In this document: one piece after another, positions 12,493 through 24,530 of the stretch
Numbering within the stretch: the first letter of the stretch is position 1
Layout of the letters: each line of letters begins with the position of its first letter
Source: Tricholoma matsutake
Taxonomy: Eukaryota; Basidiomycota; Agaricomycetes; Agaricales; Tricholomataceae
NCBI GenBank assembly: GCA_026075535.2
Contig: AP026538.1
Coordinates: forward strand, 3,472,001 to 3,536,000
DNA: 64,000 nucleotides
Reading direction: 5' to 3'
The notes under the pieces: generated by a model
Databases searched by the model: none
What the model was told of the DNA's origin: nothing
The model's input: the letters and a program-made list of their open reading frames with translations, nothing else
Program-made: the position numbers and the translations under genes

Positions 12493-12594
12493 TGAGTACT
12501 ATTGAGTTGTGATCAAGGCTGATGACAAGTGGATAAAAAGGAAATTTACATTTTGATGTGAAAAAAAACCCATGATTCTCATTACTTTCTGAAT

Positions 12595-12950
12595 CGGTGC
12601 CAACTCAACACAATCACATGATATGTTGGAAATTTCCGAGATCACATGACCTGGAAAATGTGCTGGGTCAGTCTTCTATTTCTCCTATATTCTGCCTGAT
12701 CGTCAGTTTGACAGGTTCCAATTTTCTTTGGGATCGTTTTGTGATCCACATGTTTGGTTCTTGTCACATATGTCAGAGATGTCTTCCACTTTCCAAGGTT
12801 TCATGAGATTATTTCCCAGAATATACATATATTTGTGAAATTTTTCTCAGCTTCCAGAATTTTTTTTTTTTAAATTTCCCTGTGGTGGGGAATCCTGTTG
12901 AGCATCGACATTACTATGTAGAAGTCTAAGCTTCAACCCATACATCCCAA
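12595..12950. other. Spacer without features
   Basis: AT-rich sequence with a T9 run near 12867 and no reading frame or repeat that I can assign. Confidence 0.3.
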
Positions 12951-14890
12951 CAGTCGAGCATCATCAACTCGCAGACATTGGCCTGGTGCAAAGCGCATAC
13001 ATGGCTTCCCTATCCTGGTTACCATCTGTGTGGCCCTGCACTGGCACCTCTGGTTCTCTCCCCACCACCCCATCGCTGGCTGTCACCCTGTCAATCTGCT
13101 TCCCATTGAGTTCCATTGTTCTGTAAAGTTCGGTGTGTGATGGGTGGTCGTGGTCATCTCATTCTCCTCCCCTCACTGTCTTGCTGGGCCTTTGTTGTCG
13201 CTGTCCTCATCATTGCCATCCTCTTTGTCATTGCCATCCTCTTTGTCATTGCTGTTCTCTTCTTCATTGTTGTTGTCTTTCCTGGTGTCCTCAGTGTTGT
13301 CCTGGTCATCTGTGTTGTCTTCATTTTGGTCATCCCCATCCCAGGTGTTCCCCTTGTCGCTGTGCCCGCTGGGTCTCCCTGTTTGTTTCATGGTCTGGCC
13401 AGTCATCATCATTGTCAAGACCTAAACATTTTGTAAGTAATAAAAAATGAAATGAGACAAGCAAAAAACCTACCTACCCACATCCCTTGCACCCTTTTTG
13501 TGTTCCTCCCTCATCATACGGGGCTGTCTCCATTACCTGTGCCTTCCACCTTAGTTCCTTCCTCATTGTCTGCCCTTGCTGCAGTTTGTGTCATGTTGTT
13601 GTCATCCCCATCCCTGTCATTCCTGGTCCCCATTGATGCCATGCCCTCATCCTCATCTTGTGGTGGTCCCTGCCCATTGTCCTTGTCATCGTTGTAGTGC
13701 TCCATTGTGCAGCAGCAGTGGTGGGTGCCAGGTCATCATTGGGTTGTTGTTGCCATCATTTGCCCTTGGTGCTGGTGCTAGCTGTCATCATCAAATTAGT
13801 ACCTGAAAAATGTACTTAGTTAGTAGCAACAAAATGTGAGAAAAAAAGAAACAAAACTTACTTGCAGCCCAAGAGGCATCATTGAGGTCTCTTGGGCTAT
13901 TTTTCTTGTTTGCTTCGTTGTACGTCACCATCACCATCTCCTGCACCAGTTCTTCATATGTCATTATTGCCCCATTGCTATGGCTGTCATGTTGTTGTTG
14001 TTGTTGGTGGTGCTGGGGTTGGTCCAGGTCTTCTGGCTGACCATTGTTACAAAATAATTAGAACCTGTGATTGAAAATGGTTAGTTACTAAAGAAAAACA
14101 CAATGAAACAAGAAAAACTTACCATACAATGATATTTTCACCTTGGAGGTATTGAAAGATCATCATGAATGGTACAAGAAAAAGTGTCCTATGCCTCCCA
14201 CTCTGACACACATGATGTTACAGTTTTCAGGCCATTGGTGTACTGACATCCAAAAAAGGAAGTTCACTTACAAAGACAAACTTTTTTAACTTCTAAGTTT
14301 TTGCTACATACATTCAGTATTTATGTTATTTAAAATCTTATGTATTCAGAGGTACTACACAATAAAACTAACCCTATGCAAACAAGAGAAGGCAGGGCAA
14401 GAAAAATATTAATTAGAACAAAAAAAATGATTGAAAACAAGAATATTATTGAATAATTTAAACAAAATAAAAAGTACTATGTCAGTGTCAGTCATGTCTG
14501 TACATCTGAAGGCAAACCATCCATTGCCAAGTGCCTGTTGTAACCCCTGCCAGCACCCCACCTTGTCCCTACCTCCCTTCAGGTTGTCTCATAAGGCCCA
14601 TGCAGTCACATGGGTATCATCCATGGGCTCTGCTCGCTGGTCCTGTTTACCTTGCTCGCATAGCATCAGTCATTGCTATGGTGTTGTCTTCACCTGCCTG
14701 GCGTCATTTGCATTGTGGTTGTAGGTGTGCTCCTGGGTGTAGGTCACACTGTGGTCCTGCTCATAGAAATGTTGTCAGTGTTCTTAAAATTAGAAGGAAA
14801 AAAACTCACACATGGGACCAGGAGGTGATGCCTCCCAGCCCCATCAGTCTCCTCATTCATCCCTGTCATTCCTGGTGCCAATTGGCCACC
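12950..14890 (-). repeat. Low-complexity hairpin/intron-like array, minus orientation
   Basis: On the minus strand this is GAC/CAA-rich low-complexity DNA. It contains hairpins directly followed by intron-like tracts. Examples: a hairpin with arms AGCCCAAGAG/CTCTTGGGCT at 13866-13898 is followed on the minus strand by GCAAGTAAGTTTTG and ends in TTTTTCAG near 13802; the hairpin 14813-14841 is followed by GTGAGTTTTTTTCC...TTTTAAG. Further donor/branch/acceptor-like sets lie at about 14125-14045 and 13480-13425. The long overlapping frames on both strands come from the skewed composition, so I call no protein. Confidence 0.5.
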
Positions 14891-15093
14891 ACTCTTATTG
14901 CTGTTTCTGCTTATGATACTCAACCCGGGAAAACCACCAAAACAGCCGAAGTGGCAACCAATGATATTTGCACAAGTCAGAGGAAGGGTGCAGGACATTC
15001 CGAATGTTTGTGGTCCAACCTATGGGAAGACAACTAGTTGGTACTAGTCGTGAAGGTAGTGCTATAAGAGACGAAGGTGTTTGGCATGGTCTG

Positions 15094-15806
15094 ATCAAGT
15101 ATCAATCGATATCAAGGATGATCGACGAGATTGATGGCAAACAGTGTTTATTGTTGATGGTCAATGTGTGAATTCTGAGGACCTTTTGATAGGTCAATAG
15201 TATACAAAGGCTATAGCCGATGGCTAGGAAGTGTCAGGATGGTTACTAGTGCTAACAATGAGTGGGTCAATAGAGGATCAAGGATCAGGATGATCGCAGA
15301 GGTTTCTCATTGATTGAGAAAACTTGTAGAAGCTTTGATTGTTTAGAGGATAGATCTGATTCTTAGAACTTTATATGAGACAATATGTGAAGACAATTTC
15401 TTCTTTTTCCAAGTAGATACTACAGAGTTTTATATGTTTTAAAGAAACTTCCTAAAATGGTATAAGAAACATGTGTAGAACACGAGGCAAAAGATATGAG
15501 TCAAGACATGAGGCCAAAAGGAGACTGGAATTCGAACAAGAAAGAGATATATCATATGATGAAGGAGTAATAAAGGGTATAGAACTAAAAAGAGACTGTC
15601 CTTTGTGTATAAACTGTGCTAAGTCTCGCAATAATCCATCCAGTGGGTTCTGTATGTGATAGGGACTTGGAAGGAGGCTGACCTACTATCAGCAGGTTTG
15701 AGCATGAGTTGGAATACTTCCTGGTTCATGGTATTCCACCATATAGATAACAAATGCGGCACCCGATGTCGCTTGTAGTTTCTTGATATCGATTGATAGC
15801 GCTTGA
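15094..15806. mobile_element. Possible inverted-repeat element with TATCAATCGATATCAAG arms
   Basis: The word TATCAATCGATATCAAG at about 15094 recurs inverted at about 15779-15800. Next to the right copy is a short tandem of GACAATGGTC units (15808-15830). The interior has small broken frames only. The outer limits and a target duplication are not resolved; it may be another non-autonomous element set inside the surrounding hairpin array. Confidence 0.35.
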
Positions 15807-16079
15807 CAATGGTCGACAATGGTCGACAATGTTCAATTGCGGTCACGGTTGTTCAAAGTTGATTGGGGATGTTCGATGTTTGTTTAGAGGGATTTTAAGG
15901 GGGTTTTGAAGTAGTCCTAAGGTTGTGTGATGTGGTTTCCCAGTATGATCGATGTCGCTGGTGATGTTTCGATGTGGTCAATATGATATAGACTGGGTCA
16001 CGCTGCATCTGGGACATCGTAGGAGTCAGCCGATGTGATTAGAATGTGGTTGAAATGGTGAATCAGCCTTTGAGCCAAG

Positions 16080-16560
16080 GAGACAACCTATCACTGCTGT
16101 GGTCTCATCTTGGTGGGGGGGGTCATTCCTGTCATTGTGGCACCTCGCGAGCCTCTGGTGTCATTGTGGTTCCCATTCCCATTCCATACACATAGTCTCT
16201 TTGCAAATAATCATTAGTAGAGTAAAAAAAGTTGAAGAAGAAAGAAAACCTACCTAAGAGGCTCAGGAGGGTTGCCTCCTGAGCTTTTGCATGCTCTCCT
16301 GCAGCCGGTTGCCAGCATTGTGCCTCGCATCCCCTGTGTGTATGTTAGCATGTTAGGGAAGAAAGAAAAAAACATACCTGGGGCTCAAGACACAGATGTG
16401 TCTTGAGCCCCAGTTGTCATTGCCACTGTTGCCCTTGCCCTTGCCCTTGCTGTCATTGTTGCTGTTGCTGCCGTCATTGTTGTTGAGCCTGTGGTGGTAG
16501 TGCCAAGTGGTTGATGTTGATGTTGATATTGATGTCATTTGTTGTTGACACATTGTTACT
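16080..16560 (-). repeat. Low-complexity hairpin/intron-like array, second block
   Basis: Two perfect or near-perfect hairpins lie here: 16261-16284 (GCTCAGGAGG/CCTCCTGAGC) and 16380-16411 (GGGGCTCAAGACACA/TGTGTCTTGAGCCCC). On the minus strand each is followed by a splice-donor-like GTAGGTTTTC or GTATGTTTTTTTC, a T-rich tract and a CTAAC/CTAAT word. It is the same pattern as at 12950-14890, 24531, 25397, 31721, 32072 and 38461. The Asn/Ser-rich frame here is compositional. Confidence 0.5.
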
Positions 16561-17960
16561 CGGAAAAGGGATCACCATGTGATGTCAGAGGGGAATATAT
16601 AAATCACATGGTGTATTGATTTGTAAGATATTCCTTTTAAGGGAATGTCAGAGTGGGGGAGGGCTAGGCCAGCTCAAAAAAATGAGGTGAAGTTGCATTG
16701 TCATGGTAGTACTGCCACAAGTTCCCACACCTTAGCAATGGAATCAACAATGAGGGGAACACCACTGTACTCCATCATGGTTATCCAAGGGTCTAAAAAG
16801 TGTCAGTATATGATATTTTACCATATTAGATTATATTCATTGTTGAATTTCATCAGGAGGTTGGGAGATGAGTAAAAGTCAGATGATGGCATTGAAATGG
16901 TCAAAGTTGTGCTAAAGTTATTACTTACTTGTACACATACTACACATATGCATGTTGACTTCCTTGCAAGATTGCAAAATTTCATCTTCTTGTTTAGTAA
17001 TCCCTTACTGCTATTATACTCAATCATTTACCTGGATGTGGTCTCCTCAGGCTGAACTTTAGATTGATGTTGCACTTGAAGTTATACAGATTTTGGATCA
17101 GGTGAACATAAGTAGGCATGGCACAGGTAGATCTATGGGTGCCCTGGCTTCTACCCTTTCCCATACCCTTGCAGGTGACCTACTCATTGCTGCAGGTAGG
17201 GTAAGTCACGGGTATCAGTGGGTCAGTCCCACAGGTGACAGCAGGTCTGAGTCTCTCAGATACATATTATCCTGCTGGATCAACATGTGCCTCTTGTCTC
17301 AATGGCACCTTCAAATGACACCTAAATAGAGTCAGAATAAGTATAAGATTATATGAAATGGATGAGAACTCACCAAGATCCAAGGTGCCTAGACATAAAT
17401 AGTACTGTAATGTTCATGAAAAGCTGGACCAAGGGTATGTCATGGTAATTAGTCTGAGAACAAGTAATGGTATGTAGCAAGATTGAGTGATGCTGAAGTC
17501 TGGATCAAGCCAAAAGTTTCCATCAACTGTGTTTGATGCAGGTAATACTATCTATGCAGAATTTAGGGTGGAAGGGAGAAAGCATTGAAGTCGTGGCAAT
17601 GATCATGAAAGCTTTGCCATATAAGACCATAGTTGAAAGGTCATGCACTTGAACACATGTCACCAAAATATGTTTTTTGATCCCTACATATTGATTTGCC
17701 GAGTTGAGGGCTGCAATCCACCAGAAAATGACACAACATGAAAAAAAGGAAAAGGAAAATGAAATAATATATTTCCATGAAAATTGAGAAACATATTCTA
17801 TGGCAAACATAAGAACCACCCAATCGATGGAAGACAGAACATAGAAGAACTGTCAATGAAGAACAGAACAATCAATCATTCATCACATAGTAATGTCTAT
17901 TTTAGGAACAGACAACACACCACTGCTCCCCAATCATATTTCAGGAACAGGCGATGGATT
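16560..17960. other. Unassigned AT-rich sequence
   Basis: Frames are short and unlike any family I know. I see no inverted ends. A few repeated words (GGTATCAGTGGGT-like near 17210) are not enough to call an element. Confidence 0.3.
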
Positions 17961-17961
17961 A

Positions 17962-18393
17962 CAGCGCTTTGCATAAAGCTTGACAGTTGCTGAAATTTTG
18001 ATAAACATGAGCAAATTTGATCTCACAGTCATTTTATGGCTTCCACAACAGTTTTTTGGCTTAGATTTTGGTGAAGGAAGCATAGATAAATACTATCAGA
18101 ATAAGACTGTCAAGTAAAAATCTTATTTAACATGTTTTGTGAGTTGCTATGCTGAGAAATAACAATATTCTATCACATGCAAGCCAGAATCTTCTAGAGA
18201 TTTAGTTTGGAAGTATAGAATTATCCTCAGTCAATTATTTACATACAAAGGCACCCTGATGTCATTCATCTACACTTCCTTCACCAAAATTTAAACCAGA
18301 AAACTGTTGTGGAAGCCATAAAATGATTGTGAGATCAAATTTGCTCATGTTTATCAAAATTTCAGCTACTGTCAAGCTCTATGCAAACCACTG
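17962..18393. mobile_element. Tc1/mariner-type MITE, 432 bp
   Basis: The arms are inverted and about 110 bases long; the right end reads CAGTGGTTTGCATAGAGCTT inwards and the left end CAGCGCTTTGCATAAAGCTT. Both sides are flanked by TA (17960-17961 and 18394-18395), the target duplication expected for this superfamily. There is no coding capacity. The arms differ at only about one base in ten, so the copy is moderately young. Confidence 0.85.
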
Positions 18394-18599
18394 TAAGAAC
18401 CCCAGATATAAAAGGATTTATTGTAGTGGGGGGGGCAAAACAATATGGCAAGTGGGAATGCACCCAACCAGCAAGGGGCCGCTGGGAACCGTGCACCATA
18501 ATCCAAACATCACATGGATTTGTTATACATCATGCACTGGGACCTGTAATTACCATCCTACATGTACCATGCTATAACCTGTCACTACAGTACTTTGAT

Positions 18600-19057
18600 G
18601 TATGAAAAGGATGTAATTGCCTGATACTCTGATGCCAGCTTCACTAATAATCAAGATCGTACACCAGTATTCAGATATGATTTCATGAAAGCTGGTGGTG
18701 CAATCACTTGGGGATCCAAGAAACAAAATGTGGTTTCCCTATCATCGAGTATATTTGTATGTCGGATGCAGTGCACAATGCCTTATGGCTATGAAGTCTA
18801 TATTCAGAGTTGGGATATACCCAACTGGAACCGACTTTGATCCATGGTGATAATTTAAGCGCATTAGCCATTGCCAATTTGTGCTATCATAAACATACCA
18901 AGCATTTTGACATCAAACATCATTTCATCTGTGACCAAATCAAAAATGAAACTGTTTGAATTAAATATTGTCCCACTGATATTCACCAAAGCATTACCAC
19001 AGCGACTTTTTGAACATCACCATGACACTCTCAGTGTATCCTGCACTTGAGGGGGAG
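18600..19057 (+). pseudogene. Copia RNase H fragment
   Basis: In one frame with several stops the sequence reads YSDASFTNNQDRTPVF, GGAITWGSKKQNVVSLSSS, and KHFDIKHHFICDQIKN. These match the C-terminal RNase H of Ty1/copia polyproteins (the last normally TKHIDIRHHFIRD). It ends at the purine tract GAGGGGGAG just before the LTR at 19058. Everything upstream of RNase H is lost. Confidence 0.75.
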
Positions 19058-19496
19058 TGTTGAGGTAGTGGTCCATGCAGTGGCAAGTGGAGGACCTCGT
19101 AATTTGAGACATTGTAACTAGTATAAAATTGAGGTCAAACCAAATATAGCTACTTCTCCCTGCATGCCCTGTTAGATTATATAATCTGTCACTGCTTAAT
19201 CAGTGCTTAACAGACCATAGTTTGCACACACACACAAGTGATGTGATAGTTGTAGCAATCTGTGTCTGGTTATATGGTATCCTTGTTCTGTTGAACCCTG
19301 TAAGACCTGATAGCTCAGTTGGTCAGAGCATCTGGTATATGTCCAGGAGGGCCTGGGTTCAATCCCCAGTCTGGTCATCTTTTCTGTTTAACACACCCAG
19401 CACTCACTCTGTGCATTCCATAAAGCTATTTATATTTTCCTGCCTACTATAACCAGCATGGCTATCTATATTTGTCTGCACTATCATATCTCAACA
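19058..19496 (+). repeat. Copia 3' LTR, 439 bp
   Basis: It follows directly on the polypurine tract and begins TGTTGAG and ends CTCAACA, a seven-base inverted pair typical of copia LTRs. The matching 5' LTR is not in the window. A tRNA-like sequence lies within it (19304-19377). Confidence 0.75.
19304..19377 (+). tRNA. tRNA-like sequence inside an LTR (probably not functional)
   Basis: It folds as a cloverleaf: acceptor GACCTGA/TCTGGTC with one T-T mismatch, D arm GCTC/GAGC, anticodon stem TCTGG/CCAGG, five-base variable loop, and T arm CTGGG/CCCAG. Box A (TAGCTCAGTTGG) and box B (GGTTCAATCC) are intact. The anticodon loop TATATGT lacks the invariant T at position 33, so a working tRNA is unlikely. 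The flanking repeat TTCTGTT on both sides hints at a SINE-like insertion. Confidence 0.5.
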
Positions 19497-19594
19497 GGTG
19501 TCAGTCATATAGTATGGACTAAATTAACTACTATGTGTGATTGAGTGTCCTCAGCATTGAGGTCAGTGAGGGAACTTCAATCTTGAGCAGCTTG

Positions 19595-19855
19595 TGTTAG
19601 GAAACCACCCCATTACCTAATAAAATTTCATTTTTATTTTACTATGTCGAATTACACCAAATGACGCTACACTTTGATAGCATGAGAATGTTATTTCACA
19701 CACATCAAGATGTATGCGCATGTACGCATGCATTGGTAACAACAATGTACAATATATGTAACATAGTATATAAACCCTAAATATACACCTAGGGGACCCT
19801 AGTTGTGTTCTCTTAGGTATTCCACCTACACTTGTGGTGTGAACAGCCTATCACA
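19595..19855 (+). repeat. Gypsy A 5' LTR
   Basis: It starts TGTTAGG and ends CCTATCACA. Comparison with 26809-27069 by eye gives about 21 differences in 261, mostly transitions, so the element is old. A TATATAAACCC promoter-like box lies near 19767. Confidence 0.85.
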
Positions 19856-19869
19856 AGGCCAGCCTCATA

Positions 19870-20455
19870 ATTTCTCCTTTCTGAAATATAGTTAGAAATT
19901 CTTTGCAAAATATTATATTTGAGACTAAATTTCTACAAACAGAAATTCAAAAAATTACCCATTAGAAATATACTTTGAAAATCAATATTTCTGGTTAAAT
20001 TTCTCATGACATTTCAGTGTAGATACTGGAAGTATTTCTGTAAGGCAATGTTTAACTTACCAATTGCCTGAAAAGCTTTCAGAAATTAGATCAGAAAGTT
20101 TTATTTTCTGGTCATGCTTTCTGATCCATAAAAGAATTTCTTTCTGGTTGGTCAAAGTCTGTGTGAAAGTCATGCTTTCACAAAGACTTTCAACAAGCCT
20201 TTCAGCAGCTGTTCAGTTGAACATTCTGGGAGTGGAGGGGCTGGCTTTCAATCTGCAGAAATAGTTTCAGAAAGGCTAGCTTTCAGCCTCATGATTGGTA
20301 TAGTGAAAGTAATAATTTCACATCAGGTTTTCAAGATTGCAAAAGGCAAACATTCTAATAGAGATTTCACCACCTTGAAATATAAAATTTCATGGGTTGG
20401 CACTAGTGGGCACTACCTTTCACAAATTTGAAATTTAATATTTCTAGGTCAAATC
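19870..20455. repeat. AT-rich block full of GAAATTT/TTTCTG words
   Basis: It lies where the gypsy leader and N-terminal Gag should be. AGAAATT, TTTCTG and GAAAGT words recur in both orientations near both ends, and CAGCCTCAT occurs twice. This resembles other non-autonomous elements in the window with short subterminal repeats, but no clean terminal inverted repeat is visible. Confidence 0.3.
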
Positions 20456-20467
20456 TTTGATGGTACC

Positions 20468-21270
20468 ATGGAGAATACAAAATCCTTCATTAGCTCTATA
20501 GTATTGTGCATCCATGGGAGGAAGCCAGAGTTTCATACAGCCAAGTCTAGGATTATGTTTGTTCTCTCATACATTCAGGGGGGGAAAGCACAGTTCTGGA
20601 GAAATGAGGCTATTAATCAAATTGCTGTGGGAAATAAACCATTTGCAACCTTCAAGGAATTTCTGGAGAGATTGGAGGCACAGTTTGGAGACCCTAATCC
20701 AAAGGTGACAGCCAATGCTAAATTAAAAACCATGCACCAAGGTTCCCTAATGGCAGATGAATTTATTTTGCAGTTCCAAGCAGAAGCTTCACAAATGAAT
20801 ATGGGAGAAGCAGCATTGGTAGAGTTTTTGAAAGCAGGATTAAATCCCTCTTTATTCAAGTCTATCTACTGACTACCTTCTATGCCAGAGAAGTTGGATG
20901 AGTGGTATAATTGGGCAATGTGCCTTGACCGGCAACATTGGCAGGAACAGGCAGAGTCAAAGTTAATGTACAGAAGTAGTAAATTTGGAAAGCCATCAGG
21001 AGGAAAGTCCAAGAAAGGAAGGGCACCTCAGGCGCAAGCTCCGAGGGCACAGCCACCAGCCATGGCAGTGACACCTATAGTTATGAAGTCAGCAGCACCA
21101 GCAGAGGCAATGGAGGTTGATGAAGCGGGGAGATGAGCCCCACTTAAATGTTTTAACTGTGGGCAGTTAGGACACATTGCTAGGAATTGTAGGCAGAAAA
21201 GAAAGATTAGGGAAGCTACAATTGAGGAAGTGAAGCCGGAGGAAGGCAGGCAGAAGAATTTTGTGGAAGA
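20468..21270 (+). pseudogene. gag: Gypsy A Gag
   Basis: Fungal gypsy capsid region (MFVLSYIQGGKAQFWRNEAI; FGDPNPKVTANAKLKTMHQG) followed by a basic Pro/Ala tail and a CCHC zinc knuckle (CFNCGQLGHIARNC at about 21150). Two TGA codons interrupt it: 20870-20872 (SIY-stop-LPSM, expected Arg) and one before APLKCFNC near 21135. The N-terminus is lost to the upstream AT-rich block, so 20468 is only the first Met of the remaining frame. Confidence 0.8.
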
Positions 21271-21276
21271 GTCCCA

Positions 21277-23912
21277 GTGAAGGTTTCCCTATTGGTGACC
21301 CAGAATCATTACAATGTATTAGTATCCGAGGAAACCCAGAGTAAATCAGAAAAGGAAATCGAGGAGGAGTACAACTGTTGTGAATTTAGTGACAAAGAAG
21401 ATTGCCAAGCACTATTTCTGAAAACCCCTAAATTCTTTATTTGCTCTGCACAAATAGAACCTGAAATCACCTTGACTGTGGGACTGAAGACAGTGGACAC
21501 ACATGCAGCGATTGATGTGGAAGTGTTGCTTGATAGTGGTGCTACAGAATTATTCATTAATTGGTCCTTAATTACTGGAAACAGTATTAGCACATGCAAG
21601 CTGGTGCAACCTATAATGGTGTACAATATTGACAGAACAGTCAATCATGGAGGAACTATTAAGGAGGAGGTGACTATGGTACTAAAGTATCAGGAGCATC
21701 AGGAGTGAGCCATATTCAAAGTGTGCAATCTTGGGAAAACCAATCTAATAATAGGATGTCCATGGTTACGGAAGCATAATCCTGAAATTGATTGGAAAAC
21801 TGGGAAAGTACAAATGACTCATTGTCCTAAGGAATGTAATGTGTATGGGAAGAAGATGAAGAAGGAGAAAAGGAAAAAGAGAGAGAAAGAACATCTGAGG
21901 AAGTATTCTGTTACAATGGAGGAAGTGGAGGATGAGGAAATGCAAAATGGGGAAGTTCCAGTCATGATTGAGAAAGAAGAGCAGAAGCAAACCTTTAGAG
22001 CAATTCATGGAGGACACTCATGGGACAAGAATATTGTGAAGGTGGAGAAGCCAGTGGAGGAGTGGGTGCCAAAAGTGTATCATGAATATCTGTCAGTGTT
22101 CCAGAAGAAGGAGTCTGAGTGAATGCCAGTGCAGAAGCCATGGGATCATGTGATCAAGATGAAGCCAGGGTTTGTGCCAAAGAAGTCAAAGGTATATCCG
22201 TTATCTCCAATGAAACAAGAAGAAGTGGATGTGTTCCTGAAGGAGCAATTGCACAAAGGATACATATGACCTTCAAAATTGCCACAGACATCACCAATAT
22301 TCTTTGTGCCAAAGAAAGACCAGAGGAAGAGGATGTGTACAGATTATAGGTATCTGAATGAGTGGACAGTGAAGAATGCATACCCCCTGCCATTGATCTC
22401 AGAAATAATTGACAAGGTGGGAAAAGCCAAGGTCTTTACAAAACTGGATTTACAATGGGGATACAATAATGTATGAATAAAGAAAGGAGATGAGTGGAAG
22501 GCCACATTTGCCACGTGTTGAGGATCCTTCGAGCTGCTTGTCATGTTTTTTGGGATCACCAACAGTCCCCCGACTTTCCAAAATATGATGAATGACATTT
22601 TCAAGGACATAATAGACAAAGGCATGGTAATAATATTCATTGACAACATTCTGATATTCACGGAGGATGAAGAAAATCATGAGGCGATAGTGCAGGAGGT
22701 GCTACAGAGGTTAGCAGAGAATGATCTATTTTTGAAACCAGAGAAGTGTGTGTTTGGGGCAAGTGAGATCAAGTTCCTAGGATTATTGATCGGCCCTGAC
22801 AGGATCAAAATGGATCTGATCAAGGTACAGGCAATCACAGATTGGCCTGTGCCCACCCGCATCAAAGAGGTTCAAGCTTTCTTGGGACTCGCAAATTACT
22901 ATCGTCGCTTTGTGCATAATTTTTCCAAAATTGCTGCACCCTTACATAACCTTATGCAAAAAGGAGTAGTGTGGAGGTGGGGAGAGCAGCAGCAGACAGC
23001 ATTTGGGGAGTTGAAGAGGAAGTTTGTGGAGGGACCAATATTAGCCCCAGTGGATTTCATGTGCCCCTTACAAGTGGAATCAGATGCATCCAACTTTGCT
23101 ACTGGAGCGGTATTATCAATGCTGTGCAAAGATGACAAATGGCATCCTTGTGCATATTTGTCCCAAGGGTTGAATGATGTGGAGAGGAATTATGATGTGC
23201 ATGACAAAGAGATGTTGGGGATAATACGAGCATTGGAGGCATGGAGGCATTATTTGGAGGGATGTGCGCATCAGATTGAGATCTGGACGGATCATCAAAA
23301 TCTGCAATACTTCATGTCCACTAAAAAGCTTAATCGCTGGCAAGCACGTTGGGTGCTATTTCTATCGTGTTTCAATTTTCACTTGGTCCACAAAGCAGAA
23401 AGCTTAATGAGGAAAGCAGATGCATTATCCAGATGTATTGATCACAAAAGGGGGGTGGAGGAGGACAATAAGAATGTTACCTTACTCAAACCCAAATACT
23501 TTCACATTTGTGCTATGCGTCAAGGGCTTGGAAATGGAAATGTTGTCTAAAATTAGACAATGTTCGGAAATGGATGATGAAGTAGTGGAAGCCATGAAAT
23601 CTCTAAAGGGAGAGAAGAAAGGTAATATTAAAGGAGATGAATGGGCTGAGGAACAAGGGTTGGTGTTGTTTTGAGGAAAGGTGTATGTACCAAAGGATCA
23701 GGAGTTGCGAAGGGAGATCATCTGGTTACATCATAATACACCAACTGCTGGATACCCAGGAAGATGGAAGATGTTGGAATTAGTAATGAGAAATTATTGG
23801 TGGCCCAGAATTTCGAAGTATGTGTTGGGGTATGTGGATGGATGTGAAATGTGCATGAGGGGGAAGAAATTTCCAGAGAAACCTGCAGGAAAATTAATGC
23901 CAAACCAAGGTA
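21277..23912 (+). pseudogene. pol: Gypsy A Pol: protease, RT, RNase H, integrase start
   Basis: Aspartic protease motif LLDSGATELFI at about 21525; RT from about 22120, with stops at I-TGA-PSK (22267), NNV-TGA-IKKG (22475) and a TGA near 22519, at three places where element B has Arg. The RT active-site box reads FIDN instead of the F/YxDD consensus (element B: YLDD), so the polymerase could not work even without the stops. RNase H shows SDASNFATGAVL and DKEMLGIIRALEAWRHYLEG; then the integrase zinc region (HHNTPTAGYPGRWK...CEMCMRGK). Coding breaks at 23912 where the TIR element starts. Confidence 0.85.
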
Positions 23913-24192
23913 TTTACACTGCCCCATATGTTCTGCATGGATCCATGCAGAATTACAGGGACTCCACACAGATCTGCATGGAATGTGGGCTCAAATGACA
24001 AGCTATTTTTGTTGGGAAACATAAGCACTCAATCCACATGGAGTCCACATGGATCCACATGGAATTTGTCATTTTTGCTCAGATTCCATGGATTTATTCC
24101 ATCCTAGTCCTAGCTATGGTGAGCTTGGACAGCTTGGATGTCCGAACAGATGACAACATGGTTGTAATCATCTGTAAGCAGTAACAAAAGAG

Positions 24193-24271
24193 TGTTACAA
24201 GAGGGACTTGAACCCCAGACCTACTGATCACAAGAGTTAGCTGCACACACAACCACTACACCACAAGGGAA
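24193..24271 (-). other. tRNA-like Pol III box pair in TIR element 1
   Basis: On the minus strand TGGTGTAGTGGTTG fits box A and GGTTCAAGTCC fits box B, at tRNA-like spacing with a long middle. The acceptor ends do not pair well, so I take it as a tRNA-derived (SINE-like) sequence and not as a tRNA gene. Confidence 0.45.
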
Positions 24272-24530
24272 TTGTACATCATGTACATTAATTATCTTAG
24301 ATAGCATTGCCATGTGACATGATGACAAACCATGTAAGCTGCATCACCATGACTGCCAGCTCATCATTCACCACCACCACCATCAACGATGACCATGCTG
24401 CCACCTCACTCCCTCCCTCCTTCCCTCTCTACCACCACCATCTCCACTCTACCCACATCACCTCCACCCACTCCCAGCCCCATTCCATGGCCATGAAGAG
24501 CTGCAAACAAGTCAACCAGAAGCAACGTGG

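Larger units (their letters stand above)
8816..12589. mobile_element. Inverted-repeat-flanked unit holding two genes
   Basis: The left end 8816-8880 and the right end 12530-12589 are inverted copies. The outer 18 bases GAAAGTAATGAGAATCAT match exactly, and a second shared block (TCAAAATGT.AATTTCCTTTTT) lies 45 bases further in. Between them are a + strand decayed multi-copy-family gene and a - strand Tc1-like transposase facing each other. Tc1 elements are usually under 2 kb with one gene, so either the unit is a two-gene transposon, or one element landed in another. A flanking TA duplication is not visible. Confidence 0.45.

Noticed and set aside
13116..13700. Cys/Leu-rich and Ser-rich frames suggesting membrane or secreted proteins
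   Set aside because: The underlying DNA is TCATTGCC/TGTC repeat; all three frames stay open, so composition is the cause.
19304..19377. A functional tRNA gene
   Set aside because: The anticodon loop lacks T33, the acceptor has a mismatch, and it is embedded in an LTR.
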